A stretch of DNA of 64,000 bases from Candidatus Phosphitivorax anaerolimi (lineage in GTDB: Bacteria; Desulfobacterota; Desulfomonilia; UBA1062), in NCBI GenBank assembly GCA_001896555.1, contig MPOS01000014.1, positions 96,876 through 160,875 of the forward strand, in the 5' to 3' direction. Of the stretch, positions 53,570 through 61,506 are shown piece after piece; position 1 is the first letter of the stretch, and every line of letters begins with the position of its first letter. The notes under the pieces were generated by a model that saw nothing but the letters and a program-made list of their open reading frames with translations, was not told the origin of the DNA and did no database searches. The translations under genes and the position numbers were made by a program.

Positions 53570-54976
53570 ATGACGACGAAAAGAAACCATGCGGTACCAC
53601 CTGCTCTTGTGATGACGTGCGCGGTCGTCCTCCTGACGGTGATCGCCTTTTCTCCGGCGTATGCACTGCCGGGAGGCTGGGAGGAGCATCGCGGCTGGAT
53701 CATCGGCATCGCGGCGTTCGGTGGGTTTGTTCTCGGCCTGATCGTCGCTTTCTTCCTGCGGAAAGACGGGCGGGAGACCGGCCTTTGCCACGAAGACCTG
53801 GAGAGGCTGGTGAGAGAACGCACCGCCTTGCTCGAAGCCGAGGTCGAGAAGGGGAGGATCTCGCAGGAGGCACTCGCACGGAGCGAGGCAGACCTGAAGA
53901 TGGTCCAGGAGGTGGCCGTGGTAGGCGGCTGGAGTCTCGATCTTAGGACCAACAAGCTCACCTGGACCGACGGCGTCTACGAGGTCTTCGGGCTGCCGCG
54001 CGGGACGCCTCTGGACTACGAAAAGTTTCTCTCGCTGGTGTATCCGGATGATGTGGAGTATGTGAACAGGAGCTGGAACGATGCCCTGAAAGGCGCTCGG
54101 TATGACATCGAGCACCGCATCCTGGTGGACGGGGCCGTGAAATGGGTTAGGGAGAAGGCCAGGGTGGAATTTTCCGACAGCGGCACCCCGCTGCGCGGTT
54201 TGGGCATCGTGCAGGACATCACCGGGCGCAAGCAGGCCGAGCAGGAACAGTATATACTCCGCCGGCAGCTCACGCATGTCTCTCGGCTCACCACGGCCGG
54301 AGAGCTCACTGCAGCGCTCGCCCACGAGATCAGCCAGCCCCTGGCGGCGATCCTCGCGAACGCACAGGCCGCCCGGCACATCCTCAACGACGAGAAGCCC
54401 GACATGGACGAGCTCCATGCGATCCTGGATGACATCATCAGCGACGACACCCGCGCCCGCGAGGTGATCAAACGGATCCGCTCCCTGCTCAGGAAGGAAA
54501 GTGCGAAGTCCGGCCGGATGGACATCAACCGGGTCATAGAAGACGCCCTGAAGCTGGTGGAGCGGGAATCCCGCTTCAGGCGCATCACGGTCCGGTCCGC
54601 TCTGGCGCAGGGGCTTCCCCCGGTGACGGCAGACCCGATTCAAATCGGACAGGTGGTTGTCAATCTTGTGCTCAACGCCATGGATGCCATTGACGAGGAT
54701 TCCGAGCCCCCGCGGGACGTCACGGTGGAGAGCCGGATGAACGGCGAGACAGAGATCGTGGTGAGTGTCCGGGACACAGGCAAAGGCATCGGCGAGGAGG
54801 CCTTGCGCTCGGTGTTCGATCCCTTCTACACGACCAAGGAGGACGGGCTGGGACTGGGGCTTGCCATCAGCCGCTCCATCATCGAGTCTCATGGCGGCAG
54901 GCTGTCTGCAGCGGACAATCCGGGGCGCGGTGCGACCTTCTCATTCAGCCTGCCGGTGATGGGAAAGGAGGCGTGA
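53570..54976 (+). CDS. PAS-containing sensor histidine kinase
   Basis: The 468-residue protein has two N-terminal hydrophobic segments (about 14-32 and 43-62), a short coiled coil and a PAS/PAC domain (about 112-225). The HisKA helix carries His252 in 'AALAHEISQPLAAILANAQA', the FixL/DctB subtype. The HATPase domain follows ('NLVLNAMDAI', 'VRDTGKGIGEEALRSVFDPFYTTKEDGLGLGLAI'). The next gene starts 1 bp after its stop and encodes a FixJ-like regulator, so they are a cognate pair. The signal sensed is unknown; no haem-binding histidine is apparent in the PAS. Confidence 0.9.
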   Translation: MTTKRNHAVPPALVMTCAVVLLTVIAFSPAYALPGGWEEHRGWIIGIAAFGGFVLGLIVAFFLRKDGRETGLCHEDLERLVRERTALLEAEVEKGRISQEALARSEADLKMVQEVAVVGGWSLDLRTNKLTWTDGVYEVFGLPRGTPLDYEKFLSLVYPDDVEYVNRSWNDALKGARYDIEHRILVDGAVKWVREKARVEFSDSGTPLRGLGIVQDITGRKQAEQEQYILRRQLTHVSRLTTAGELTAALAHEISQPLAAILANAQAARHILNDEKPDMDELHAILDDIISDDTRAREVIKRIRSLLRKESAKSGRMDINRVIEDALKLVERESRFRRITVRSALAQGLPPVTADPIQIGQVVVNLVLNAMDAIDEDSEPPRDVTVESRMNGETEIVVSVRDTGKGIGEEALRSVFDPFYTTKEDGLGLGLAISRSIIESHGGRLSAADNPGRGATFSFSLPVMGKEA

Positions 54977-54977
54977 C

Positions 54978-55604
54978 ATGAATGACCGGTCCGATGCGGA
55001 AATCCTGATCATCGATGACGATGCCTCCATGCGCAAGGCCTTGGAAAGGCTGCTTCGGAGCATGGGATACCGGACGCGAACCTTCTGCTCGGCGCAGGAG
55101 TTCCTGGACACGGATTTTCAATCAGATTCCGTGGCTTGCATCGTTCTCGATGTCAAGATGCCCGGGATGAGCGGTACGGACCTGCAGAAGGAACTCAGGA
55201 AGCGAGATCTGCCCTTTCCCATCGTCTTCATCACCGGTCACGGAACCATTCCCATGAGTGTGCAGGCCATGAAGCACGGGGCTGTGGATTTTCTGGAAAA
55301 GCCCTTTGACGAACATGCCCTGGTACAGGCCATCTCACGGGCCGTAGAAAAGGGCAGACAGACCATGGCCTTCAAGCGCGAGATCAGTGATCTCGAAGAG
55401 CGGTACCAGCAGCTGACACCCCGGGAAAAGGAGGTGCTCGCGCTGGTCGTAGCCGGTATGCTCAACAAGCAGATCGCTGCGGAACTGGGCACCTCGGAGA
55501 AGACCATCAAGGTCCACCGGGGCAGGGTCATGGAAAAGATGCAGGCCGGGTCCCTGGCCGACCTGGTGCGCATGGCCGAGAAGCTGAACATTCCCACCCC
55601 CTGA
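54978..55604 (+). CDS. FixJ/NarL-family response regulator
   Basis: The 208-residue protein has a receiver domain (about 6-120) with the acidic pocket 'IIDDD', phospho-acceptor Asp58 in 'IVLDVKMPGMSG', the conserved Thr in 'FITGHG' and Lys in 'FLEKPFD'. A LuxR-type helix-turn-helix follows ('LTPREKEVLALVVAGMLNKQIAAELGTSEKTIKVHRGRVMEKM', about 143-185). Phosphorylation by the preceding kinase should promote dimerisation and DNA binding. AAAGGAGGCGTGAC, overlapping the kinase stop, is its ribosome site. Confidence 0.92.
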   Translation: MNDRSDAEILIIDDDASMRKALERLLRSMGYRTRTFCSAQEFLDTDFQSDSVACIVLDVKMPGMSGTDLQKELRKRDLPFPIVFITGHGTIPMSVQAMKHGAVDFLEKPFDEHALVQAISRAVEKGRQTMAFKREISDLEERYQQLTPREKEVLALVVAGMLNKQIAAELGTSEKTIKVHRGRVMEKMQAGSLADLVRMAEKLNIPTP

Positions 55605-55913
55605 TGCTCGATCCGGCGGTTTGCCCCAAGGGGGTCTCCCGCAAGATGACCCTCCCGCCCGCCTTTTCCCTCTGCCATAGCAAATCCCGTACAACGGCCT
55701 CAGCCAGTGAGCGAGGGCCGGACATCACGTCATACAATCATGCCCCTCTTGTTTTTCCGCTGCGCAGGGGTATCTAACAGATAACCCCGGTGAGTGGGAG
55801 ACATCCTTCGTGGGCCTTTCCCGCCCGGGAAGGCTCATGGAGAGGACGATCATGTGCAAGCGAGGCCCGGGGAAGATCTTGTTTCATGCGCAGTGACCTG
55901 GAAAGGATGGAAC
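55605..55913. other. Intergenic region with a hairpin
   Basis: About 310 bases. GGGGTATCT (55767-55775) pairs with AGATAACCCC (to 55788) with one bulged A and a three-base loop. No T-run follows. It might be an operator for the FixJ-like regulator or an RNA hairpin in the leader of the next gene. Confidence 0.4.
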
Positions 55914-56306
55914 GTGAGGAAGAAAGAGCTCGCTATCGATATCGTGGATGACGATGTCTCTCTCTGTCGTGCTCTGGCGCGCCTGCTCAAGGTTGCCGGG
56001 TTCAGGGACATCGGCCAGTTCCATTCGGCGGAGGATTTTCTCTCCATGTCCAGCCGGAGAAGGCCCTCGCTTTTAATCCTCGACCTGAGGCTGCCCGGCA
56101 TGAGTGGGATGGACCTGCTGGGGTACATCCGCTCTCAAGGCAACAGAGTGCCCGTGATACTCATATCGTCGCACGATGAAGAACTCATCCATGCGCAGGA
56201 TACAAACTACCACCCCGTGAGCTTCCTGCTCAAGCCGTTCGAAGAAGAGGACCTCCTCTCTATCATACGCGGCATCGAGCCATTCGACCCTTCCCCACCC
56301 GTATAG
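55914..56306 (+). CDS. Single-domain response regulator (receiver only)
   Basis: The 130-residue protein has a receiver domain with 'DIVDDDVSLCRAL', Asp57 in 'LILDLRLPGMSGMDLL', Ser-Ser in 'ILISSHD' and Lys in 'FLLKPFEEEDLL'. There is no output domain, so it works by protein contact or as a phosphate sink, possibly for the kinase upstream. The start is the GTG at 55914 with AAGGATGG at 5 bp; the frame is open further upstream. Confidence 0.85.
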   Translation: MRKKELAIDIVDDDVSLCRALARLLKVAGFRDIGQFHSAEDFLSMSSRRRPSLLILDLRLPGMSGMDLLGYIRSQGNRVPVILISSHDEELIHAQDTNYHPVSFLLKPFEEEDLLSIIRGIEPFDPSPPV

Positions 56307-56335
56307 GACCAAAGTCCAATGGACCAAGGTCCAAT
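56306..56335. repeat. Two tandem 15-bp palindromic repeats upstream of the sigma-factor gene
   Basis: GGACCAAAGTCCAAT (56306-56320) is followed directly by GGACCAAGGTCCAAT (56321-56335), differing at one base. Each contains its own inverted repeat (GGACxxxxGTCC and GGACCxxGGTCC). Tandem dyads 140 bp before the sigma-factor start look like a double operator. Confidence 0.55.
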
Positions 56336-56477
56336 TTTCATCGCCACGGCTTTCCCGTAATGAATCATCATAAGCATGGGGGTTTGAAGCATATTCCCCA
56401 AAAGGACAGGCCGGCAGGTGAGAAGATGCCTGTTTCGGCACACGAAGTCCAGCACAAGCACAGAAAAGGGAGGATTC

Positions 56478-57260
56478 ATGGGGAGGAAGTATCAGCCGTA
56501 CGAGGTTTCCGAGTATCAGAGAAGGATGAATGAGTTTCGGTACCTGACCCTGGAAGAAGAACTTGAGCTCGCCAGGCGTTATCGGAATGGAGACAGCGAA
56601 GCCGGGCGTATGCTCGTGGAGGCGAATCTGCGCAATGTCGTGAAGGTGAGCCGGAATTACTTCTATCAGGGGTACGATCCCCTTGAGATCATCCAGGAGG
56701 GGAATCTGGGGCTCATGAGAGCCCTGCCCATGTTCGATCCGGACCGGGGTATCAAGTTTTTCAGCTACGCGGTCTGGTGGGTGAGGTGCTACATCATGAA
56801 CTTCATCGCCAAGAGCAGCAAGCCGCAGACTGGAATGATCGGGCATGCGTCCGGTGTCGTGTCTCTGGATACCGCCATGTCCGATAAGTCGGACAACGAG
56901 GAGTGCTTTGTGGACCATATCCCGGATGAGGCCCCCAGTCAGGAAGACGAGCTGGTTTCCCGGCAGAGTCCCATACTCCTGTTCCAGATCCTCGACTCGG
57001 AGAGCTGCCCGCTCACCGGCAGAGAACGGTATATTCTCCAGAGGAGGTATCTCGATGAGCCGCGGCCGACCCTTGGCCAGGTCGCCCAGTCCCTGAACAT
57101 CACCAAGGAACGTGTCAGGCAGATCGAGAACAAATCGCTGGAGAAGATGAAGCACCATATCCGCGAGAATTATTCCCTTGAAAAGGACGATTTTATAGTC
57201 GACTACCGAAGTCTGCCTTCAGGCAGAGGGTTGCCGGCCAGGATGGCATCGGCGGGCTGA
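56478..57260 (+). CDS. RpoH-like (sigma-32 group) sigma factor lacking region 3
   Basis: The 260-residue protein has a full region 2 ('LVEANLRNVVKVSRNYFYQGYDPLEIIQEGNLGLMRALPMFDPDRGIKFFSYAVWWVRCYIMNFI', about 47-111). Region 4 has a helix-turn-helix ('TLGQVAQSLNITKERVRQIENKSLEKMKHHI', about 199-229). After region 2 it runs via 'AKSSKPQTGMIGHASG' into 'VVSLDTAMSDKSDNEE'. About 45 residues that carry the RpoH box (QRKLFFNLR) and region 3 in normal sigma-32 are absent. A 30-residue C-terminal tail is extra. AGGGAGGATTC precedes ATG 56478. It probably directs a stress regulon; promoter specificity may be unusual. Confidence 0.82.
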   Translation: MGRKYQPYEVSEYQRRMNEFRYLTLEEELELARRYRNGDSEAGRMLVEANLRNVVKVSRNYFYQGYDPLEIIQEGNLGLMRALPMFDPDRGIKFFSYAVWWVRCYIMNFIAKSSKPQTGMIGHASGVVSLDTAMSDKSDNEECFVDHIPDEAPSQEDELVSRQSPILLFQILDSESCPLTGRERYILQRRYLDEPRPTLGQVAQSLNITKERVRQIENKSLEKMKHHIRENYSLEKDDFIVDYRSLPSGRGLPARMASAG

Positions 57261-57448
57261 GGTGTCCAGCAGGCGGAGGCAAAGCCGCGGCCTTGGGGGA
57301 CTGAGAAGGTATGTACCGAGTCTTTAGTTGAGAGGGGTTTTTTAGGTCTTCCATTTTCCCTTCCGAGGCCGTATTAAACTTACAGGAATTCTCATGGAAC
57401 AAAGGTGCTATCTGCACCGGCTGATCATAACAGAAGAAGGAGGTATAT

Positions 57449-58042
57449 ATGATTGGATTTCCGGATCTACCCTATCCTAAAAATGCCCTGGAGCCGGTCA
57501 TCAGCGCCAGGACCCTGGAGTTTCACCACGGGAAGCACCACAAGAAATACGTAGAAACCGCAAACCAGATGATCCAGGGGACCGACCTGGAGAACGAGTC
57601 GCTGGAAAGCATCGTGAAAAAGGCCGCCGCTGATCCCGGCAAGACCGCCCTGTTCAACAACGCGGCACAGGTCTGGAACCACAACTTCTACTGGCAGTGC
57701 CTCAAACCGGGTGGAGGGGGTAATCCCACCGGGGAAGTGGGGGCGAAGATCAACTCAACCTGGGGCAGTGCAGCGAAGTTTTTCGAGGACCTGAAGAACG
57801 CAGGCGTCTCTCAGTTCGGCAGCGGATATGCCTGGCTTGTACTCGACAAAGGCGAGCTCAAGGTCACCAAGACCGGCAATGCCGAAAACCCGCTGGTGCA
57901 CGGGCAGACCCCGCTCCTGGCCATCGATGTGTGGGAGCACGCCTACTATCTCGACTATCAGAACCTCAGGCAGGACTATCTTGCCGCAGTCATCGAAAAG
58001 CTCATCAACTGGGACTTCGTGAATTCCTGTCTGAAACGCTGA
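57449..58042 (+). CDS. sodB: Superoxide dismutase, Fe type
   Basis: The 197-residue protein has all metal ligands: His26 (LEFHHGKHH), His78 (WNHNFYW), Asp160 and His164 (DVWEHAYYLDYQN). The second-sphere glutamine in 'NNAAQVWNH' marks the Fe rather than the Mn type. It converts superoxide to peroxide and oxygen in the cytoplasm, an oxygen-defence gene in a probably anaerobic organism. GAAGGAGGTATAT precedes the ATG. It follows the sigma-factor gene by 188 bp. Confidence 0.95.
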   Translation: MIGFPDLPYPKNALEPVISARTLEFHHGKHHKKYVETANQMIQGTDLENESLESIVKKAAADPGKTALFNNAAQVWNHNFYWQCLKPGGGGNPTGEVGAKINSTWGSAAKFFEDLKNAGVSQFGSGYAWLVLDKGELKVTKTGNAENPLVHGQTPLLAIDVWEHAYYLDYQNLRQDYLAAVIEKLINWDFVNSCLKR

Positions 58043-58049
58043 CCTTAAG

Positions 58050-58096
58050 GGGGCGAGGGCAGGGACTTCCCTTCAAGGGGTCTTCCTCCTCGCCCC
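58050..58096 (+). terminator. Stem-loop after sodB
   Basis: GGGGCGAGG (58050-58058) pairs with CCTCGCCCC (58088-58096), with an inner AGGGA/TCCCT stem. It begins 7 bp after the stop. There is no T-run, so it may be a Rho-dependent or processing hairpin. Confidence 0.4.
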
Positions 58097-58282
58097 ATCA
58101 TGCACGTCTTCCGCCCTTGGAGCGGCCTTTGACCGGGAGAATGCAGGCGCGTCCTCCCGGATCATCAGGGCCGGGAGAGGAGGGATCACCCGAAAGCTCG
58201 ACCTGCAAGGACGGGTTTTTCGGGCACCCTTCAAAGAGATACGGCTACGGGCGGGATGAGGTCCGCCGGACCCATACGTCCC

Positions 58283-58468
58283 TTATTCCCCGACCCCCTG
58301 CTCGATATCCTCTCCGGTCTCTTCGAGCTGTTCCTGCCCTTCCTGGACCGACTCGTCGATCTGTTCACCCGCCTGCTCGGCCGGGCCCTGCTGCTCACAG
58401 CCCCATATCCCCAGGGCTATGACCGCCGCAACCAGTATGGTAAAGGCGCCCTTGAGAACACGCTTCAT
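58283..58468 (-). CDS. Small acidic lipoprotein
   Basis: The 61-residue precursor has a signal peptide and lipobox ('IALGIWGC', Cys24). The 37-residue mature part is rich in Glu and Gln ('EQAGEQIDESVQEGQEQLEETGEDIEQGV'), likely one amphipathic helix. AAGGAGGGAAAAAG before the ATG strongly supports expression. It resembles entericidin-like or YtxH-like small envelope proteins by composition only. Confidence 0.75.
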   Translation of the reverse strand: MKRVLKGAFTILVAAVIALGIWGCEQQGPAEQAGEQIDESVQEGQEQLEETGEDIEQGVGE

Positions 58469-58787
58469 CTTTTTCCCTCCTTATCGCATGATATAGATAC
58501 GAATAATGAATACGCCTGCGGGCAGGGAAAACCAAGTCCGGCTCACCCTCTGGTCTTGTGTGCATGTGGGAACCATGACAGCAGGCCTCGGCGACAGGGT
58601 CGAGCCGCCCTTCATGCCCGGCTGCTTCGATAGCGATTAAAGATGAAACGCTCTGACACTGAGCAGTGCCGACCTTCAGGGCTTGCCCGTGTCGGCGCCA
58701 GCGGCTGAGTCAGGAAGATCGACCCCTTTTGCACGTTGTGCCCGCCATCATGGGCTGCTGGATGTGTACCGGCATGCAGACGCTGTT
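58469..58787. other. Intergenic region
   Basis: About 320 bases upstream of the small lipoprotein and downstream of the RCC1-like remnant. No gene, repeat or clear promoter is seen. Confidence 0.4.
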
Positions 58788-58925
58788 TCAGAAATAAACG
58801 TCATAGACGTTACCGTCGGTATATCCCCACGCCCAGAGTGAACCATCGGTCTTGACGGCGACGGCATGCCCAATTTCCTGCGGAAACCACTCTCCAGTCA
58901 ATGAGTCGCCGAGAACAAACGACCG
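58788..58925 (-). pseudogene. C-terminal remnant of an RCC1-repeat protein
   Basis: Immediately after the stop of the next gene, the minus strand reads 'FVLGDSLTGEWFPQEIGHAVAVKTDGSLWAWG' and ends at TGA 58788 after about 43 codons. 'H.VAVKTDGSLWAWG' is the core of an RCC1-type propeller repeat. There is no start codon or ribosome site, and the rest of the propeller is missing, so this is a decayed gene end. Confidence 0.6.
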
Positions 58926-59687
58926 TCAGAAGGTATAGTCAAGAAGACCGCCGATCGCCACATCAGGGCTGTCTTCGTATATCCCTATCGAAACATACGG
59001 CGCGAAACGCATTTTATCGTCGACAGGGATATTGCTTCCCAGGATCAGCTCAAGTGTATTGCGGGTTCCTTTATGTTCTCCTTCGCCGACAAGTTCGAAA
59101 TTGAATCCGATGTTGTTGTCGAGATTCAAACCATAACCGATGCCGAAGTTGAAGTAATCGGTATCATCAAAATCCCCTCCCTGTATTCGGTAGCCGAACT
59201 GACCGTAGAGCAGTCCTGATGAGATTTTGCGCTGCATCGGGATATTGACGAACAGATCGGCGCCGTCGTTGGCATACGGTGCAACGTCATCATTCCCCAG
59301 AAAAGTGATCCCCACCTGTAGTGCAAAATTTTCATTCATCACCGTCTTGTAGAAAAGCGTAAGGCCTTCCAGCCCCGATTCATCGGGCGCATTCCTGTCA
59401 TCATCCAAATTGGAACTGAAAGCGATAAAGCCCCCAACCTCAGCTGAGTCACCTACGCCGTACCGCAAACCCAGAGGCGCCAACCGTATGTTATCATACT
59501 CAAGCTCCTGATATTCCCGCCCCACTTCGTAGGCCAAGCCGGCATTCAAGGCCATGCTCCCTTTTGACAATGCTTCGACCCGCTCTATCTTCAATGGCAA
59601 GATCTGGGAATATTCTGCATGAATATCTCTCAGCCCGGTCATAACCAGGATCCCTGCTACCATCACACCGATCAATAGTTTTTTCAT
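58926..59687 (-). CDS. Outer membrane beta-barrel protein
   Basis: The 253-residue precursor has a signal peptide (cleavage near 'DIHAEYS'). The rest is amphipathic strands ('SMALNAGLAYEVG', 'IRLAPLGLRYGVGDSAEVGGFIAFSS', 'FALQVGITFLGND', 'GLLYGQFGYRIQGG', 'GFNFELVGEGEHKGTRNTLELILGSNIPV') ending in a C-terminal Phe (DYTF). This resembles small transporter-like or phenol-degradation-type barrels of unknown cargo. GGAGGGATTG precedes the ATG. It is more AT-rich than its neighbours, which may indicate later acquisition. Confidence 0.8.
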   Translation of the reverse strand: MKKLLIGVMVAGILVMTGLRDIHAEYSQILPLKIERVEALSKGSMALNAGLAYEVGREYQELEYDNIRLAPLGLRYGVGDSAEVGGFIAFSSNLDDDRNAPDESGLEGLTLFYKTVMNENFALQVGITFLGNDDVAPYANDGADLFVNIPMQRKISSGLLYGQFGYRIQGGDFDDTDYFNFGIGYGLNLDNNIGFNFELVGEGEHKGTRNTLELILGSNIPVDDKMRFAPYVSIGIYEDSPDVAIGGLLDYTF

Positions 59688-60091
59688 TCAATCCCTCCAA
59701 GTGTAGTATGTTCTTCTCTTATGTAACTTGACGATTACTCACATCCTCTGTTCTCACAGTTACTCTGTCTGTAATCTACAGGGAAAGACGAGAGCTGCAC
59801 CATAATTGACAACATAAAAGCCATACTCATGGTAAGATTATGAGTATTTATCCCTTGAGTAGTATGGTTTGAAATCGAGCTTCTTCAATGCAAATATACT
59901 CTCGTCAATGCCGAACGAGTAATTTCTATAGGAAAATTTATTACTACAAGTAAAATCAATATTCAACAGTCTGTTTCAGCCTATCCTCGCCGATTGTTGA
60001 TGCCGTTGCATCCGGGGTGTCCGCATACATCCATGAAGTGTGTTTCAAAACAACGGAATGCAGTACCACGGGGCTTCCGCTTTACTTCTGC
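59688..60091. other. AT-rich intergenic region with an inverted repeat
   Basis: About 400 bases, clearly AT-richer than the rest of the window. It contains the inverted repeat at 59823-59847 and presumably the promoter of the outer membrane protein gene. No -35/-10 pair stands out. Confidence 0.5.
59823..59847. repeat. Perfect inverted repeat upstream of outer membrane protein gene
   Basis: ATACTCAT (59823-59830) and ATGAGTAT (59840-59847) are separated by 9 bp. The repeat lies 136-160 bp upstream of the minus-strand ATG at 59687. It could be a regulator binding site or, in RNA, a leader hairpin. Confidence 0.45.
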
Positions 60092-60670
60092 TCACCGTAA
60101 GGGATCCGCCCCAGGTGTCACGGGTTTCAGCTCGACGATCGAACAGTGAAACTGCAGTCTGTTCGTCTGCCGGAAGTAGTTGAAGGTAGGGCCGTCGCCA
60201 TAAGCATATTCGATGAGCCTGATTCTGCCTTCGAAGATGGTCCCTGCTGGGCTGGTCCGGTAGAGATCGTATATGTCATGTGCGGTATAACCGCTCTCAG
60301 GTATGCCCACGAGCCTGTTTTGAGGGGTGTAGATCGAGAAAACCACCTGGGTCGCATTCCCTGAGTCGTCGAGGGAGTCTTTCAGGGATGGAGAGGGGTA
60401 GCAGGTCAGGACAAGGGCATCCTCGCCGTCCGGTTTTGTCATCCGGCAGGTTTCACCGCCTCTGATCTCCCGGCCGGGCACGAAATGCTCGTTCAGAATC
60501 CTGAATGCCTTCCGCCGCTTCTGTTCCGCACAGATGGAGCAGGGGTCTTCCGCGGCCTCGGTGAGAAGGACGAGGGGCTCTTCGGGAAGATCGTGTGCAT
60601 GCGAGAACGGCACTGCCGGCAGAAGCATGGTCAAAACCAGCAGAACAGCGATTTCCAAGGCGCGTATCAT
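60092..60670 (-). CDS. Hypothetical secreted protein
   Basis: The 192-residue precursor has a signal peptide (residues 1-25, 'PAVPFSHAHD'). It has paired cysteines ('EDPCSICAEQKRRKAF') and a beta-rich remainder ('DALVLTCYPSPSLKDSL', 'TQVVFSIYTPQNRLVGIPESGYT', 'NRLQFHCSIVELKPV'). No known family is recognised. Its ATG overlaps the stop of the upstream hydrolase gene (ATGA at 60667-60670), so the two are translationally coupled. Confidence 0.7.
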   Translation of the reverse strand: MIRALEIAVLLVLTMLLPAVPFSHAHDLPEEPLVLLTEAAEDPCSICAEQKRRKAFRILNEHFVPGREIRGGETCRMTKPDGEDALVLTCYPSPSLKDSLDDSGNATQVVFSIYTPQNRLVGIPESGYTAHDIYDLYRTSPAGTIFEGRIRLIEYAYGDGPTFNYFRQTNRLQFHCSIVELKPVTPGADPLR

Positions 60671-61491
60671 GGCGAGACCGCCTCCTTTTCCACGAGGAAC
60701 TCATCGATGAATTTGTCGATCGCAGGACCATACACAGCCAACGAATCGATGAATCCCCGGTTGTGTGATCCGGAGATTTCGAGAAATGATTTTTCCCCCT
60801 TCACTGAGCGGTACAGTTCCTTTCCGTGCTCAATCGGTATCATCTCGTCATTGGCGCTGTGGATGACGAGCACCGGGACACTCAAGCGCTCAAGATGACT
60901 GCGGGTGGGGTAGGCGTAGCGCCACAGCAGGAGGGATGGGATCATGCCGAAGCGGTCACTGACCAGGTCGCTCAGCGAGGTGAAGGATGATTCGATGATG
61001 AGCGCGCCGCATGGGTGCTCTGCTGCGGTCCTGGCCGCAATGGGACCGCCGAGGGATCTTCCCCAGAGGATGATCGTATCCGGGTCTATTCCTTTTTCCT
61101 GTGTCAGATAACGATAGGCGGCCTCTGCGTCCTCATAGGTGCCCTGTTCGGAAGGCGACCCCTCGCTCCTTCCGTATCCCCGGTAGTCGAAGATGAGCAT
61201 GTTGAGTTTGAGCTGGTTGCCGATCACGAGGGTGTCGAGACGGTCGGCGATGTTCCCTCCGTTGCCGTGGCAGAAGAGCACGCTGCCCCGTGCCTCCGCC
61301 GCCGGGACCCACCAGCCGGTGAGCTTCACACCGTCCGATGTCTCGATGTTCACCCACTCGTAGCTCAATCCGGCATTCTCAGGGGTGCGGACAATTTCCT
61401 TCCGGGGATGGTAGATCAGGGAGCCTACGCACCCGCTGAAGAGGGAGCAGATGCCGAGAAGGACAATGGATCTGATGATCTTTTGTCTCAT
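60667..61491 (-). CDS. Alpha/beta-hydrolase lipoprotein (ABHD13/BEM46-like)
   Basis: The 274-residue precursor has a lipobox 'LFSGC' (Cys21). The fold shows 'LFCHGNGGNIADR' (oxyanion strand), the nucleophile 'LWGRSLGG' (about residue 146), the acid in 'VIHSANDEMIP' and His in 'ISGSHNRGF'. It is probably a membrane-attached serine esterase or thioesterase. It begins 15 bp after the DUF4105 gene and overlaps the next gene by 4 bp. Confidence 0.85.
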   Translation of the reverse strand: MRQKIIRSIVLLGICSLFSGCVGSLIYHPRKEIVRTPENAGLSYEWVNIETSDGVKLTGWWVPAAEARGSVLFCHGNGGNIADRLDTLVIGNQLKLNMLIFDYRGYGRSEGSPSEQGTYEDAEAAYRYLTQEKGIDPDTIILWGRSLGGPIAARTAAEHPCGALIIESSFTSLSDLVSDRFGMIPSLLLWRYAYPTRSHLERLSVPVLVIHSANDEMIPIEHGKELYRSVKGEKSFLEISGSHNRGFIDSLAVYGPAIDKFIDEFLVEKEAVSP

Positions 61492-61506
61492 GATGATTCC
61501 ATCTTG

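Noticed and set aside
58788..58928. A second selenocysteine candidate: the TGA at 58926-58928 is in frame with the downstream RCC1-like residues
   Set aside because: The upstream protein ends in a C-terminal Phe as expected for an outer membrane barrel, the two parts are unrelated families, and no SECIS-like hairpin with a suitable loop follows. The shared frame is chance.
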